Assembly: GCA_002720865.1 (NCBI GenBank)
Contig: PBIO01000003.1
Coordinates: 1 to 64,000 of the forward strand
DNA length: 64,000 bases
Direction of reading: 5' to 3'
Source of the DNA: Halobacteriovorax sp.
Lineage (GTDB): Bacteria > Bdellovibrionota > Bacteriovoracia > Bacteriovoracales > Bacteriovoracaceae
Numbering within the stretch: position 1 is the stretch's first letter; each line of letters begins with the position of its first letter. The position numbers were made by a program, and so were the translations under genes. This document shows positions 1 through 8,296 of this stretch, in pieces. The notes beneath the pieces were generated by a model. It did not search any database and was not told the DNA's origin. It saw only the letters and a list, made by a program, of their open reading frames with translations.

Positions 1-225
1 ACTTTCTTTTTAGCTACTTTCTTTTTAGCTACTTTCTTTTTAGCTACTTTCTTTTTAGCTACTTTCTTTTTAGCTACTTTCTTTTTAGCAGCTTTCTTTT
101 TAGCTACTTTCTTTTTAGCTACTTTCTTTTTTGCTACTTTCTTTTTTGCTACTTTCTTTTTTGCTACTTTCTTTTTAGCTACTTTCTTCTTAGTTGCTTT
201 TTTCTTAGCTGCCTTTTTCTTAGCC
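1..225. repeat. Tandem array of fifteen 15-bp units
   Basis: Positions 1-225 are fifteen consecutive 15-bp units, mostly actttctttttagct, with a variant block at 121-165 (actttcttttttgct, three copies) and more diverged units at 181-225, the end encoding the protein N-terminus. The period equals five codons, so changes in copy number keep the reading frame. The array may continue left of the window. Confidence 0.9.
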
Positions 226-227
226 AT
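1..227 (-). CDS. Lysine/alanine-rich histone H1-like protein (partial, C-terminus beyond window edge)
   Basis: The minus strand reads ATG at 227 and stays open to the window edge, giving 75 codons without a stop. After the Met the protein is fifteen 5-residue units of the form A-K-K-K-V or A-K-K-K-A (one unit starts with T), so it is about 60% lysine. Each unit is a 15-base DNA repeat. The AGAG-type Shine-Dalgarno just upstream supports this start. Such proteins resemble the basic tail of bacterial histone H1-like proteins, which bind and compact DNA by charge. A DNA-binding role is inferred from composition; no folded domain is visible. The unseen 3' part may hold more repeats or a different domain. 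Confidence 0.72.
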   Translation of the reverse strand, partial: MAKKKAAKKKATKKKVAKKKVAKKKVAKKKVAKKKVAKKKVAKKKAAKKKVAKKKVAKKKVAKKKVAKKKVAKKK

Positions 228-363
228 CTCTTTGTAACCTCTTTTTACGATATCAACTATATTGCTTACTCTTATCATTGTTTTAAATATATTTCGTGAT
301 TCACTGCTATATAATGTTCAATAGTATAGTAGAGAGAATAGAGTCATTTCAAGCGGGTAAAAC

Positions 364-3120
364 CTAGAAAAAGAGCTTCTCCCAAAGATCTAGGTCAGTA
401 GGATCAATTTGGTTCTTAATACCGCCAACTACCTTATCTCCTGGAGGAGAGCTTAGGCTTTTTTCAATAAACATCCATCTGGCATCATCAGCGTAAGAGT
501 CGGCTCCACCAATTAATGAGCTCATAGGGATGAATTTTGTGGAATAGAAGTTCCTACGGGCACTTAAAAACTCAGCACTTGGTGTAATTGGCCCAGCGGC
601 AGGGACTGTCCCATCCTCTTGCGCTCCTTGTCTGACGCCAGGCATATATCCTGATCTTAAGGTATCAGCGGGAGTGTTATTAGCGGTTACATATGGAGCT
701 ACATGATACTCTTGAAAACTTTCGTTTTCTGTCATTTTATCAAAATACTCGAGAATTAATTCATTGATTGGCGTTATGTCACAGGCCTTTCCATTTCCTT
801 TGAAAAAATGATGAAAATTTTGAGCCAGGGAAGCGTCATTACAAGGAGGCGTAAAAGGAGCAGCTCCGGTAGGGAGTCCTACAACTGGAGCGCTTGCTGG
901 AGGAGGAGTTCTTCTAAAAATTGAGTTAGCGGCTGATTCACTGCCGCCCGCTTCTTCTGTTACCTGTGCTCTAATGCTATCTGATACATCCTTCAAGGCA
1001 TCTAAGAATTTATCAATAGCCGGCTCAAATGAAGAGACGGTATCAGCGATAATTGCTGAAGGAGCCGCTTGATCTGAAAACATTGTTCCATCTCCAAAGA
1101 GAGGAGCATATAACTTGTAACAATCGGCTTCGACAAAAGAGCATCCCTCTGGTTCAAGCATTATTGTAGAGATATTTTCATTAACGACACCATCTGTTCC
1201 GTCGATAACTGGAACTAAATAATTTAAGGCTTCATATTTTGTTGGTCTTCTTACATTGTTAATGGCCCTTTCAATTCTCTCTTGAGGAATAATATCTCCT
1301 GCGGCCGTTGTTCCTTCATAGTTCGCTTTGAAAAGGTCGAACTGAGCAGTGCTATGAAGGCCCATGGCTTCATCAGGTAATCTTGAAGCATCGAGGCTAG
1401 CAGCAGCTTTAATTTCTAGAACTAGGTCAGTCTTTACTTGAAGGTCCATACTTGAATCATCAGTATAATCATAAAGTAAATTGGGGATAACAAATTTTAC
1501 ATCCCCAACATTAGGGGTTCCGCCAATGACATCAGTTTTATCTTGCGCCCAAAAATCTTGGGTTAGCGGGAAAGGTGTTCCTGGAGGGTAGCGATCTGCA
1601 ATAGGAACAGAGGGATCACTAAGAGAGGTAGGAACTTGAATCGCGCTAATATAAGCGCCACTTCTTTTAGCTTCGTTTTCAACTCTTGGCTTAACTGTGT
1701 TGAAGTTATCGACCATAAAAAGCTTAGGACCTACTCGACCTCCAAATGGTTTAGCTGCTGCGTAAGCACTAATCTTGATTCCATTTTGTTCTTGGAAGGG
1801 AAAGAAAAGCCCTACAAAGTTTGCCTCACCTTTAACTGCATAATAAGTCATGACTTCTGGATTTTTTAGAAAACCAAACATAAATCCAGGAACTGGCATG
1901 CCTGTTTTTGATCCACCACAGTTGGCTTCCTGGGCAATGGTTTCGCCGCCATCATCAAACTTACCTGTTAGTGAAACAAAGGTTGTAAAAAAGCTAACGA
2001 AATTTACGGGGAGAGCTTGAAGGTCTAAGTAAAACTTTGTTTTAGGGTTATAACCAACACCTTGAACAACGGCATCGTTAGGGATTAAGTAGTCGCTTAG
2101 GCCGCCAGGGTTTCTATCTTGTGGAGCCAGCTCAAAAAGTTTAAATGATCCAGGCACTTCATCAATAGCTCGTTCATCAACATTTGCACTGGCATCCGTC
2201 ATCTTAAAATCACCGCCTCCTAGATTTCTAAGGGCCGACCAAAATGCCTTAATAGGTCTTTCATTTGCGGCATAGATTGGATTTAAATTTGAGATGGCCA
2301 TGCCGTCTCCGCAGCTAAAACAAATTCCTTCTGAGACGGGAGGTCTATTAACATGGGCTTCTAAGTTTCTCATTCTTAGCCCAAGCTCCATGGCCTTTAT
2401 CCAAGCACCAACTCTGCTTGAAGCAATTAAAGGCATATCTTCAAAACTTAAGCCTCCAGCTTCTCCTGTTCCATAGGCCCAAAGAAGTGCGGCTCCAAAA
2501 TTAACTTCTGTTCTTCGTGAGCAGTCATCTCTTTTTGTTTTAGCAAGAGCACTTAGAACTTCTTCATGATGCTCGGTAATCGAAGGCAGTCCAACAGTAT
2601 TAAATCTAGGTAGACCAGGAAGTCTTACGAGGTCACAAATATTATGACCGGAACCAAAGTGAATACAGATACTAGGTAAGTTGAATTTATCAAATTCGTC
2701 CGGGTACCCAGCTGGATCAAAGGGCTGACCTCTAAACTGCATGCGATCCCCGGCTAAACCATTTAATAAGTTTCCGTTCTTTGGGTTATTACTTAAGGAA
2801 GTATCGGCAACGGTGCTAAGAGCAATTTGTCCTAAGACATATTGTTTAAACATCCACTCCTTATAGTTGTTTCTCATTTCCCAATTTAAGTAACCAATAT
2901 TTGTTAACTGTCTCGCCTGTACAGAAGCCCCGGCCCAAGCAGCGGAGTCCACTGCGTTTTGGAGGTTGATTTTTGCTTTTACGAATAAGCCTACATTAAT
3001 GATGAACGCAAGTAGGCTCACAATAATAGTCATGGACACACCTAGGAAAACTGAGAGCTGTCCCTTTTCCTTAATCGACGAATTTTTAGGTGTTTTGGAA
3101 TGCTCCACGGGTGGATTCAT
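364..3120 (-). CDS. TadG-like Flp pilus-assembly family protein, membrane-anchored, 918 aa
   Basis: One N-terminal hydrophobic helix (about residues 25-45 from this start) is followed by the motif AKINLQNAVDSAAWAGA. A helix followed by 'LQ-AVDSAALAGA' is the signature of the TadE/TadG family, pseudopilin-like proteins of the Tad/Flp pilus system. The remaining ~850 residues would be periplasmic or exported; no catalytic motif was seen. A frame-extending TTG at 3183 exists, but the ATG at 3120 has an AAGGGG Shine-Dalgarno four bases upstream, so I chose it. No other tad genes are in the window, so its pilus partners must be elsewhere. Family assignment is moderate; the large extracellular part is unrecognised. 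Confidence 0.72.
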   Translation of the reverse strand: MNPPVEHSKTPKNSSIKEKGQLSVFLGVSMTIIVSLLAFIINVGLFVKAKINLQNAVDSAAWAGASVQARQLTNIGYLNWEMRNNYKEWMFKQYVLGQIALSTVADTSLSNNPKNGNLLNGLAGDRMQFRGQPFDPAGYPDEFDKFNLPSICIHFGSGHNICDLVRLPGLPRFNTVGLPSITEHHEEVLSALAKTKRDDCSRRTEVNFGAALLWAYGTGEAGGLSFEDMPLIASSRVGAWIKAMELGLRMRNLEAHVNRPPVSEGICFSCGDGMAISNLNPIYAANERPIKAFWSALRNLGGGDFKMTDASANVDERAIDEVPGSFKLFELAPQDRNPGGLSDYLIPNDAVVQGVGYNPKTKFYLDLQALPVNFVSFFTTFVSLTGKFDDGGETIAQEANCGGSKTGMPVPGFMFGFLKNPEVMTYYAVKGEANFVGLFFPFQEQNGIKISAYAAAKPFGGRVGPKLFMVDNFNTVKPRVENEAKRSGAYISAIQVPTSLSDPSVPIADRYPPGTPFPLTQDFWAQDKTDVIGGTPNVGDVKFVIPNLLYDYTDDSSMDLQVKTDLVLEIKAAASLDASRLPDEAMGLHSTAQFDLFKANYEGTTAAGDIIPQERIERAINNVRRPTKYEALNYLVPVIDGTDGVVNENISTIMLEPEGCSFVEADCYKLYAPLFGDGTMFSDQAAPSAIIADTVSSFEPAIDKFLDALKDVSDSIRAQVTEEAGGSESAANSIFRRTPPPASAPVVGLPTGAAPFTPPCNDASLAQNFHHFFKGNGKACDITPINELILEYFDKMTENESFQEYHVAPYVTANNTPADTLRSGYMPGVRQGAQEDGTVPAAGPITPSAEFLSARRNFYSTKFIPMSSLIGGADSYADDARWMFIEKSLSSPPGDKVVGGIKNQIDPTDLDLWEKLFF

Positions 3121-3229
3121 TTGACCCCTTAAATAGCTTAAATCAGTGCCTAAATGGTACTGGTGTCCCCTTGAGATAGTCAAAGAATCAGTCCAAATAA
3201 CCGAATTTAGGACTCAATTATATGATGCA

Positions 3230-3400
3230 TGTTGGCAAGGAACTTGAACTAATAATTGTATCCATGAGCCGCCGAAGCATGGAAGCAGTGGAACGTTGGT
3301 TGATCGGCAGTCCTATCGCAAAAAACTATCAATGCACGTAAGTGCTTCAAAGATTTTTTGCCTTCCTCTGGGCCATGGAGATGGCCCGGAGGCCTTTTCC
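3230..3400 (+). ncRNA. Candidate structured RNA ending in a strong hairpin
   Basis: This divergent intergenic gap is richer in GC than its surroundings and holds several inverted repeats: tccatg/catgga (3261-3283), a GTAA-capped gcac/gtgc hairpin (3334-3345) and a 12-bp stem with one wobble (3365-3376 with 3381-3392, loop ggag) followed by ccttttccc. The last could act as a weak intrinsic terminator. Strand and ends are guesses, and no known family (6S, SRP, RNase P, riboswitch) could be matched with confidence. Confidence 0.25.
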
Positions 3401-3450
3401 CACTCTATTTCGGCCCCTAGAAATTTGCTAAAATACTAGAAGAGGTGATT

Positions 3451-3903
3451 GTGAATTTAAGACCATTAGAGCGAAGAACATTTAAAGTGAAGAACCCTAC
3501 AGTTAGCTTCTATTGCGCTCTTTGTAGAACACCTCGAGCACTTACTACTTCCTTTAGATTATCGATTAAAAATTATTTGCAGATATCCCTTCTTACGATT
3601 GCAACGACCGCCATGCTTTATCCCGTTATGAGTTTTAGAGGCATTTTTAGCTTCTTTGTTTTTCTAGGGGTATTCGAGTGGGTACGTAGGGCCAATTATA
3701 GAAAGGAACTTCCGTGTCCTCATTGCGGCTTTGACGCGAGCTGGTACAAGAAAGATGTTAAGGTCGCCAGAAAACTTGTGGCCGATCACTGGGCCGCTAA
3801 AGATCAGAAAAAGGCTCAGGAAGAGACTCCTGAGGTACTTGAAGAATTGGTCGCTGCGGAGCAGAATCCTTATGAAAGCTCTTCTTTTGATCAGGGATAC
3901 TGA
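3451..3903 (+). CDS. Small membrane protein with two CxxC motifs (zinc-ribbon-like), 150 aa
   Basis: Family not recognised. Two Cys pairs, FYCALCR near residue 20 and LPCPHCG near residue 92, flank two adjacent hydrophobic segments (about residues 45-80). The pairs could bind one zinc on the cytoplasmic face of a helical hairpin. The C-terminus is charged and rich in Glu. I chose the GTG at 3451 because AGAGG ends five bases upstream; a GTG at 3445 lies inside that Shine-Dalgarno. The upstream sequence TGCTAAAAT (3426-3434) resembles an extended -10 element. The gene stands alone between the divergent TadG-like gene and ssb. Confidence 0.65.
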   Translation: MNLRPLERRTFKVKNPTVSFYCALCRTPRALTTSFRLSIKNYLQISLLTIATTAMLYPVMSFRGIFSFFVFLGVFEWVRRANYRKELPCPHCGFDASWYKKDVKVARKLVADHWAAKDQKKAQEETPEVLEELVAAEQNPYESSSFDQGY

Positions 3904-3995
3904 TTTTAAAATCAATTGATTTTTTTCACTCTAAATTTTAGGTACTTATGGGACCAGTCTCTCAAGCCCTTATGAATAGGGAGTTTCAGCAATTT

Positions 3996-4004
3996 TGCTA
4001 AAAT
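3996..4004 (+). promoter_or_regulatory. Possible extended -10 promoter element for ssb
   Basis: TGCTAAAAT matches TG-N plus a TAnAAT-type -10 hexamer, and the same 9-mer lies before the preceding gene at 3426-3434. No good -35 is visible at the usual spacing. It sits about 80 bases before ssb. Confidence 0.3.
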
Positions 4005-4086
4005 TCTACTTCTAAAAGAGTAAGGAAGAGAATAAAGTTGTCCTTTATTATTATTCGACTCTTTTAATCAATCATCGGAGGCATTA

Positions 4087-4545
4087 ATGAGCGTCAACAA
4101 GGTTATTTTGATCGGTCGCCTAGGACAAGATCCCGAACTAAAGTACACACCATCAGGGACGGCCGTAGCTAATTTTTCACTCGCAACTTCAGAATCGTGG
4201 AACGACAAATCAGGTCAGAAGCAAGAAAGAACAGAGTGGCATCGTATTGTAGTTTGGGGAAAGCTTGCTGAGCTTTGTAATCAGTACCTTGCAAAAGGAA
4301 GACAAGCATTTGTAGAAGGAGCACTTCAGACTCGCTCTTGGGAAGGTAAGGACGGACAAAAACGTTATACCACCGAGATCAACGCTAGATCAGTTCAGTT
4401 CCTAGGTGGAAACGCCACAACTACAGATCGTTCTGACAGAGATGCTGGATCTCAAGAAAGACCAGACAACAACGCTGGAATGATGAACCAAGAGTACAAC
4501 GTAAGCGCTGATGCAAATTTCACTGCTGACGATATACCGTTCTAG
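4087..4545 (+). CDS. ssb: Single-stranded DNA-binding protein Ssb
   Basis: Coats single-stranded DNA in replication, repair and recombination and recruits partner enzymes through its C-terminal tip. The N-terminal ~110 residues are a typical bacterial Ssb OB fold, beginning [17 protein letters not shown] and including the [13 protein letters not shown] segment. A short variable linker rich in Asp, Asn and Gln follows. The last residues DDIPF are the conserved acidic tip. At 152 aa it is slightly shorter than E. coli Ssb (178), all of the difference being in the linker. CGGAGG lies a few bases before the ATG. A strong terminator follows, so it is probably monocistronic. Confidence 0.97.
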   Translation: MSVNKVILIGRLGQDPELKYTPSGTAVANFSLATSESWNDKSGQKQERTEWHRIVVWGKLAELCNQYLAKGRQAFVEGALQTRSWEGKDGQKRYTTEINARSVQFLGGNATTTDRSDRDAGSQERPDNNAGMMNQEYNVSADANFTADDIPF

Positions 4546-4590
4546 ACAACTGTTTATTGAATAATTTTTTAATACTAGATTAAATTACTC

Positions 4591-4617
4591 AAAAAGGGAC
4601 CGTAAGGTCCCTTTTTT
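4591..4617 (+). terminator. Intrinsic terminator downstream of ssb
   Basis: An 11-bp perfect stem (aaaaagggacc 4591-4601 with ggtcccttttt from 4606), a gtaa tetraloop and a run of T's. It ends ssb before the HD-GYP gene. The A-rich left arm could let it work in both directions. Confidence 0.93.
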
Positions 4618-4708
4618 TATAGAAATAAAAACTCTTCTAAAGTTCCTAAATATTTTAAATTATTAAATTAGTGCAGTAGATTCTCCGATAAGTTCAATGA
4701 GGACTTGA

Positions 4709-5893
4709 ATGGAAAAAGAACGTTTATCAAAAGATAGTTTTTTCTCAGTAGGATTTGATTTAATCCTACTTGAAGAAAACCTACCTTATGATCTCTATAT
4801 TAACTCATCTACTAGAGAAAACCGTGAGCGTTTTGTTCGTATTTTTCCGATGAATGGGAGATTAAGTTCTGAAGATATTGCAACCTTTAAGGCAAAGTAT
4901 CATCAGCTCTACGTTTTAGAAAAACAAAGACAGAGTTATTTAACTAGCTTAGTTAAAAATGATAATTTTTCTGATATTCAAAAAACTGAGATCATAAAAG
5001 ATTCTGCCATTTTATATTTGAATAAAGTCTTTGACCCAGAGAAAGAATTTACAACCGCAATTTTAGAAGAAGCAATTGAAGGCTGTAAGGATTCTGTGGA
5101 GCATATGATTGACGTTTTAGAAGACTATGAGATTAATGAAGTTCAAGATCTTATTGGTGATCTAAGCTTTCATGACTTTTATACCTACGATCATTCAATC
5201 AATGTTTCGATGTATTGTATTTCGCTTTTCAAGGCGATGAAGCCAGGGGCAAAGAAAGAGGAATTAGTTTTAGCTGGTCTTGGAGGTCTACTACACGACT
5301 TAGGTAAGATAAAAATTCCCACGACAATTATAAATAATCCAGGGAAACTTTCAGATGAAGATTTTGAAACGATTAAACAGCATCCCGACTTTGGAGGAGA
5401 GCTCTTAGACGAAGGAGAGCATTGCTGTGATGGAGTTGATTTCGAAGTTATTCGTAGAGTAATCATGGAGCACCATGAAAATTATAATGGAACGGGGTAT
5501 CCGAACAAAATTGAAGCAAAGGATATTCATGTCTTAGCTAGGGTATGCGCGATTTGTGACTTTTTTGATGCTATAACAACGAAAAGGTCTTATCACGAAG
5601 TCTTATCAACAGAGGATGCTCTCGCAGTAATGTCTAAATCTGTTGGAAGGAAAATTGACCCTAAAATTTTTGAGATCTTCTGCGAAAATGTAAATAAGTT
5701 AGGGCTTCAAGGTAAAATTAAAGAAGAGCTACCAGACGATTTTGACCCTTGCCAGCCTAAGAATGTACTACCTCTTCAAGCACCACAGATTAAAAAACAG
5801 GCCGAAGATATCTTTGCTAAAGAAGGTAAAGAAGAGTTTGGAAAAATCAAAGGGGATAGTAATCTCTTTGGGAAAGACAAAAAAGCCGGCTAA
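4709..5893 (+). CDS. HD-GYP domain protein, putative cyclic-di-GMP phosphodiesterase, 394 aa
   Basis: The C-terminal half is an HD-GYP domain: an upstream His in HDFYTYDH (H155), the HD pair in LLHDLGK (H196-D197), EHHENYNGTGYP with GYP at 263-265, and a later ARVCAICDFFDAIT segment typical of the family. Such enzymes hydrolyse cyclic di-GMP and so affect motility or developmental switches. The first ~130 residues are an unrecognised domain; there is no receiver domain or membrane helix. TGAGGA precedes the ATG. The gene lies between a terminator and a convergent neighbour that it overlaps by 4 bp. Substrate is inferred from the family; the metal-binding residues appear intact. Confidence 0.9.
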   Translation: MEKERLSKDSFFSVGFDLILLEENLPYDLYINSSTRENRERFVRIFPMNGRLSSEDIATFKAKYHQLYVLEKQRQSYLTSLVKNDNFSDIQKTEIIKDSAILYLNKVFDPEKEFTTAILEEAIEGCKDSVEHMIDVLEDYEINEVQDLIGDLSFHDFYTYDHSINVSMYCISLFKAMKPGAKKEELVLAGLGGLLHDLGKIKIPTTIINNPGKLSDEDFETIKQHPDFGGELLDEGEHCCDGVDFEVIRRVIMEHHENYNGTGYPNKIEAKDIHVLARVCAICDFFDAITTKRSYHEVLSTEDALAVMSKSVGRKIDPKIFEIFCENVNKLGLQGKIKEELPDDFDPCQPKNVLPLQAPQIKKQAEDIFAKEGKEEFGKIKGDSNLFGKDKKAG

Positions 5894-7035
5894 ATATCTA
5901 GAGCTTCAATAAGCTTATCAACTTGCTCTTCTGTATTAAAAATATGAAATGCCAATCTCACATTCCCTTGTCTAATACTTACATCGACATTATTAAATTT
6001 TAATTCTCTTTCAAGTTCGAGAGGATCAATGCCTTTAGTTTTTAGACAAATGATATTACCCATATACTCCTTAGGAGTAATTAATTGATATTTATCTTTT
6101 GGGTAGTTGGCTAGAAAATAATCCCTTATAAGGGCATTATGTTTTTGAACGACTGGAAGAGTGATTTCATTTAGAAAATTTAAACTAGCTTCAAGACAAG
6201 ACATGACAAGTGGATTAGCGGTTTGTCCGCGGTCATACTTTCGCGCCCCAGGAAGAGTTTCAGTAGTATAATCTAAGAGGGAGTAAACTACTTTTGAATT
6301 TGGGCTTACTAGCCATTGTCCAGTTGAAGCGTCGATTAAATCGATGGCCTTATTTGAAAAGTATCCAAAGGCATGACCATAGGGACCAAGCATCCACTTG
6401 TAGGAAGAGCAAGCAAGAACGTCTATAACTTCAAACTCCTCTTCTGTGATCTGCATTCCTCCTAAGGCCTGAGTCGCATCAACAACAAATAGGATATCTT
6501 TCTTCTTTAACATTTTCCCAATGGAGAGAATGTCCATCTTCTTTCCTGTATCAAAGGTGATATAGGACATATCAAAAATCTTAGTTCCTTCAGGAAGGTT
6601 TTTCTCTAACCACTCTGGAGTGGGGACCTCCTGGTCACCGAGATCTAAAAGCCTAAAATCGATATCGTATTTTTCCTGACAACGCATCCAAGGAATGATG
6701 TTTGAAGGGTAATCTTTATCAATGGCACAAACAATATCACCTTTTTTAAAGCGATAGCCATTGGCCACGGTATTGATAATGTCGCTTGTTGAAGTAGAGT
6801 GCATGATATGATCAGCTTCAACATCTAGGAGCTTTGCAATTTCTTTTCTGATTCTTTCGGCAATCCCCATCCAGCTATCATAAGCCCAAAAGCTAGGGTC
6901 TAATTCTTTTTGCGTTGCTTGCATGATTCGCTGCTTAGCCGAGTAAGGACTCGGCCCAAAATATGCTGAATTAAAATAGATTGTACCTAAGTGTAGGTAC
7001 TCTTTTTTGATGAGCTCGACGAGTTCGGACTTCAT
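5890..7035 (-). CDS. Class V (NifS/isopenicillin-epimerase-like) PLP-dependent aminotransferase, 381 aa
   Basis: Fold type I PLP enzyme. VVDATQALGG (Asp186, contact to the pyridine nitrogen) and SSYKWMLGPYG (Lys213, the Schiff-base lysine) fit the class V family, which includes cysteine desulfurases, kynureninase and isopenicillin N epimerase. The N-terminus has FNSAYFGPSP, a common start of the epimerase-like subgroup. The frame extends upstream to 7140, but those 35 codons fall inside secG; the ATG at 7035 is the sensible start. It begins 16 bases after secG and may be cotranscribed with it. The precise substrate cannot be read from sequence. Confidence 0.82.
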   Translation of the reverse strand: MKSELVELIKKEYLHLGTIYFNSAYFGPSPYSAKQRIMQATQKELDPSFWAYDSWMGIAERIRKEIAKLLDVEADHIMHSTSTSDIINTVANGYRFKKGDIVCAIDKDYPSNIIPWMRCQEKYDIDFRLLDLGDQEVPTPEWLEKNLPEGTKIFDMSYITFDTGKKMDILSIGKMLKKKDILFVVDATQALGGMQITEEEFEVIDVLACSSYKWMLGPYGHAFGYFSNKAIDLIDASTGQWLVSPNSKVVYSLLDYTTETLPGARKYDRGQTANPLVMSCLEASLNFLNEITLPVVQKHNALIRDYFLANYPKDKYQLITPKEYMGNIICLKTKGIDPLELERELKFNNVDVSIRQGNVRLAFHIFNTEEQVDKLIEALDI

Positions 7036-7051
7036 AAACCCGCCGCCTAGA

Positions 7052-7417
7052 TTACTTAGTTTCTGCTGGAGCTTCAGTTGGCTTTGCTTCGGCCTTCGGT
7101 GCTTCAGTTGCCGGAACTGCTGGTGCAGCTGCCGCATCATTATTAAGTGGTCTTGCTATTGGAGCTTCAGAATCTAGAAGTGAAGAACTGGATTTTGTAC
7201 TTTGAATCTTTGCTAGAAAAACAGAATTACCTAAGAAAAGAACTGCTAGAACAACAGTGATCTTTGAAAGAATATTTCCTTGCTGCGAGGCCGTGAATAC
7301 TTCACCTGAACTTCCTCCCATTAATCCTGCTTCAGCGCCTTTACCAAACTGGAGAAGAACGAGAAGAATTAAAAGAACAGAAATTACTACGTGAAATACC
7401 ATTAATGTTGTGACCAT
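7052..7417 (-). CDS. secG: Preprotein translocase subunit SecG
   Basis: Small inner-membrane subunit of the SecYEG channel that helps protein export. Two transmembrane helices (about residues 3-22 and 50-70) enclose the diagnostic cytoplasmic loop LLQFGKGAEAGLMGGSS. The tail after residue 85 is rich in Ala, Pro and Glu and varies among SecG proteins. It follows tpiA by 81 bp, an order (tpiA-secG) common in many bacteria. AGAGGA lies eight bases before the ATG. Confidence 0.93.
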   Translation of the reverse strand: MVTTLMVFHVVISVLLILLVLLQFGKGAEAGLMGGSSGEVFTASQQGNILSKITVVLAVLFLGNSVFLAKIQSTKSSSSLLDSEAPIARPLNNDAAAAPAVPATEAPKAEAKPTEAPAETK

Positions 7418-7498
7418 TACACAATCCTCTTATAAGTTAAGCTGTAGGAATATAAAAATCACCACTTTTTGGCAAGCAGCAATTTTAAAATCAGCTAG

Positions 7499-8287
7499 TT
7501 AGCCCTGTAATTGACCAGGTAATTTACTTCTTTTATCCGCTGCGTCGCAAAGCGCTCTAAAATCAGCCCCTTTTAGGCTGGCTCCACCTACTAGAGCCCC
7601 ATCAATATTTGGTTTAATAAGTAGGCCTTCTACATTGGCCGGCTTTACTGAGCCTCCGTAAAGAAGAGGAACTTTGTGAGAAAGAGTTCCATCCCATAGC
7701 TCAGTTAGCTTAGATCTAATAAAGAGGTGAACTTCCTCGGCCTGCTCAGGTGAAGCGGTTTTTCCAGTACCGATGGCCCAAACAGGTTCATAAGCTACAA
7801 TTACTTTTTCTCTTAGGTTCGAGGGGATGTCTTTTAGCCCTTCTTCAATCTGATAGGCGACAACTGACTCGGTCATCCCTTTTTCTCTTTCTTCTAGGGT
7901 TTCTCCGCAACAAAAAATCACAGTTAAACCTTTTTCTAAGGAGAGAAGAGTTTTTCTATTTATAAAATCATTTGATTCTTTATAAATGGACCTTCTTTCA
8001 GAATGCCCGATTAACGTGAAGCTACCTCCCGCATCTATTAAACTTGAAGGGGAAATTTCACCTGTATGAGCGCCCGAATCATTGTCAGAAATATTTTGTG
8101 AGCCAATTTGAATATTTAAAGCATTGGCTTTTTCTAATAAGGTCGTTAGATGAATGGCCTGAGGAGCAAGCCATGCTTCATATTGTCTTTCATTTCCGAG
8201 GTCACCAAGATCTTTGAAGAAGTTATTTATATCTTCAAGCTTTTGATTCATTTTCCAGTTTCCGACAATATAAAATCTTGCAGTCAT
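7499..8287 (-). CDS. tpiA: Triosephosphate isomerase
   Basis: Interconverts dihydroxyacetone phosphate and glyceraldehyde 3-phosphate in glycolysis. All active-site motifs are visible: GNWKMN near the N-terminus (Lys12), GHSERR (His95) and AYEPVWAIGTG (catalytic Glu167, with the start of the mobile loop). YGGSVKPAN, the phosphate-binding region, comes later. 262 aa is normal. It is third in the gap-pgk-tpiA operon, nine bases after pgk, with AGGA before its ATG. Confidence 0.97.
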   Translation of the reverse strand: MTARFYIVGNWKMNQKLEDINNFFKDLGDLGNERQYEAWLAPQAIHLTTLLEKANALNIQIGSQNISDNDSGAHTGEISPSSLIDAGGSFTLIGHSERRSIYKESNDFINRKTLLSLEKGLTVIFCCGETLEEREKGMTESVVAYQIEEGLKDIPSNLREKVIVAYEPVWAIGTGKTASPEQAEEVHLFIRSKLTELWDGTLSHKVPLLYGGSVKPANVEGLLIKPNIDGALVGGASLKGADFRALCDAADKRSKLPGQLQG

Positions 8288-8296
8288 AAAAAGTCC

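Noticed and set aside
1-225. Regular short repeats that could be taken for a CRISPR array or minisatellite
   Set aside because: The units are contiguous without spacers and encode a lysine-rich protein in a single open frame with a start codon and Shine-Dalgarno.
1636-1869. Plus-strand ORFs within the TadG-like gene (1636-1869, 2294-2476)
   Set aside because: They are antisense to a long open frame with a recognisable domain and have no Shine-Dalgarno.
3281-3290. GGAAGCAG resembling the conserved domain of SRP RNA
   Set aside because: The partner sequence GGTCAGG and the rest of the SRP hairpin are not present.
3426-3434. TGCTAAAAT before the zinc-ribbon gene as a promoter
   Set aside because: The start codon is only 17 bases further on, which would place transcription start at the Shine-Dalgarno; reported as a pattern only in the gene entry.
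7036-7140. N-terminal extension of the aminotransferase frame
   Set aside because: These 35 codons lie within secG; the compositional bias is that of the secG tail in another frame, and an ATG at 7035 gives a normal length.
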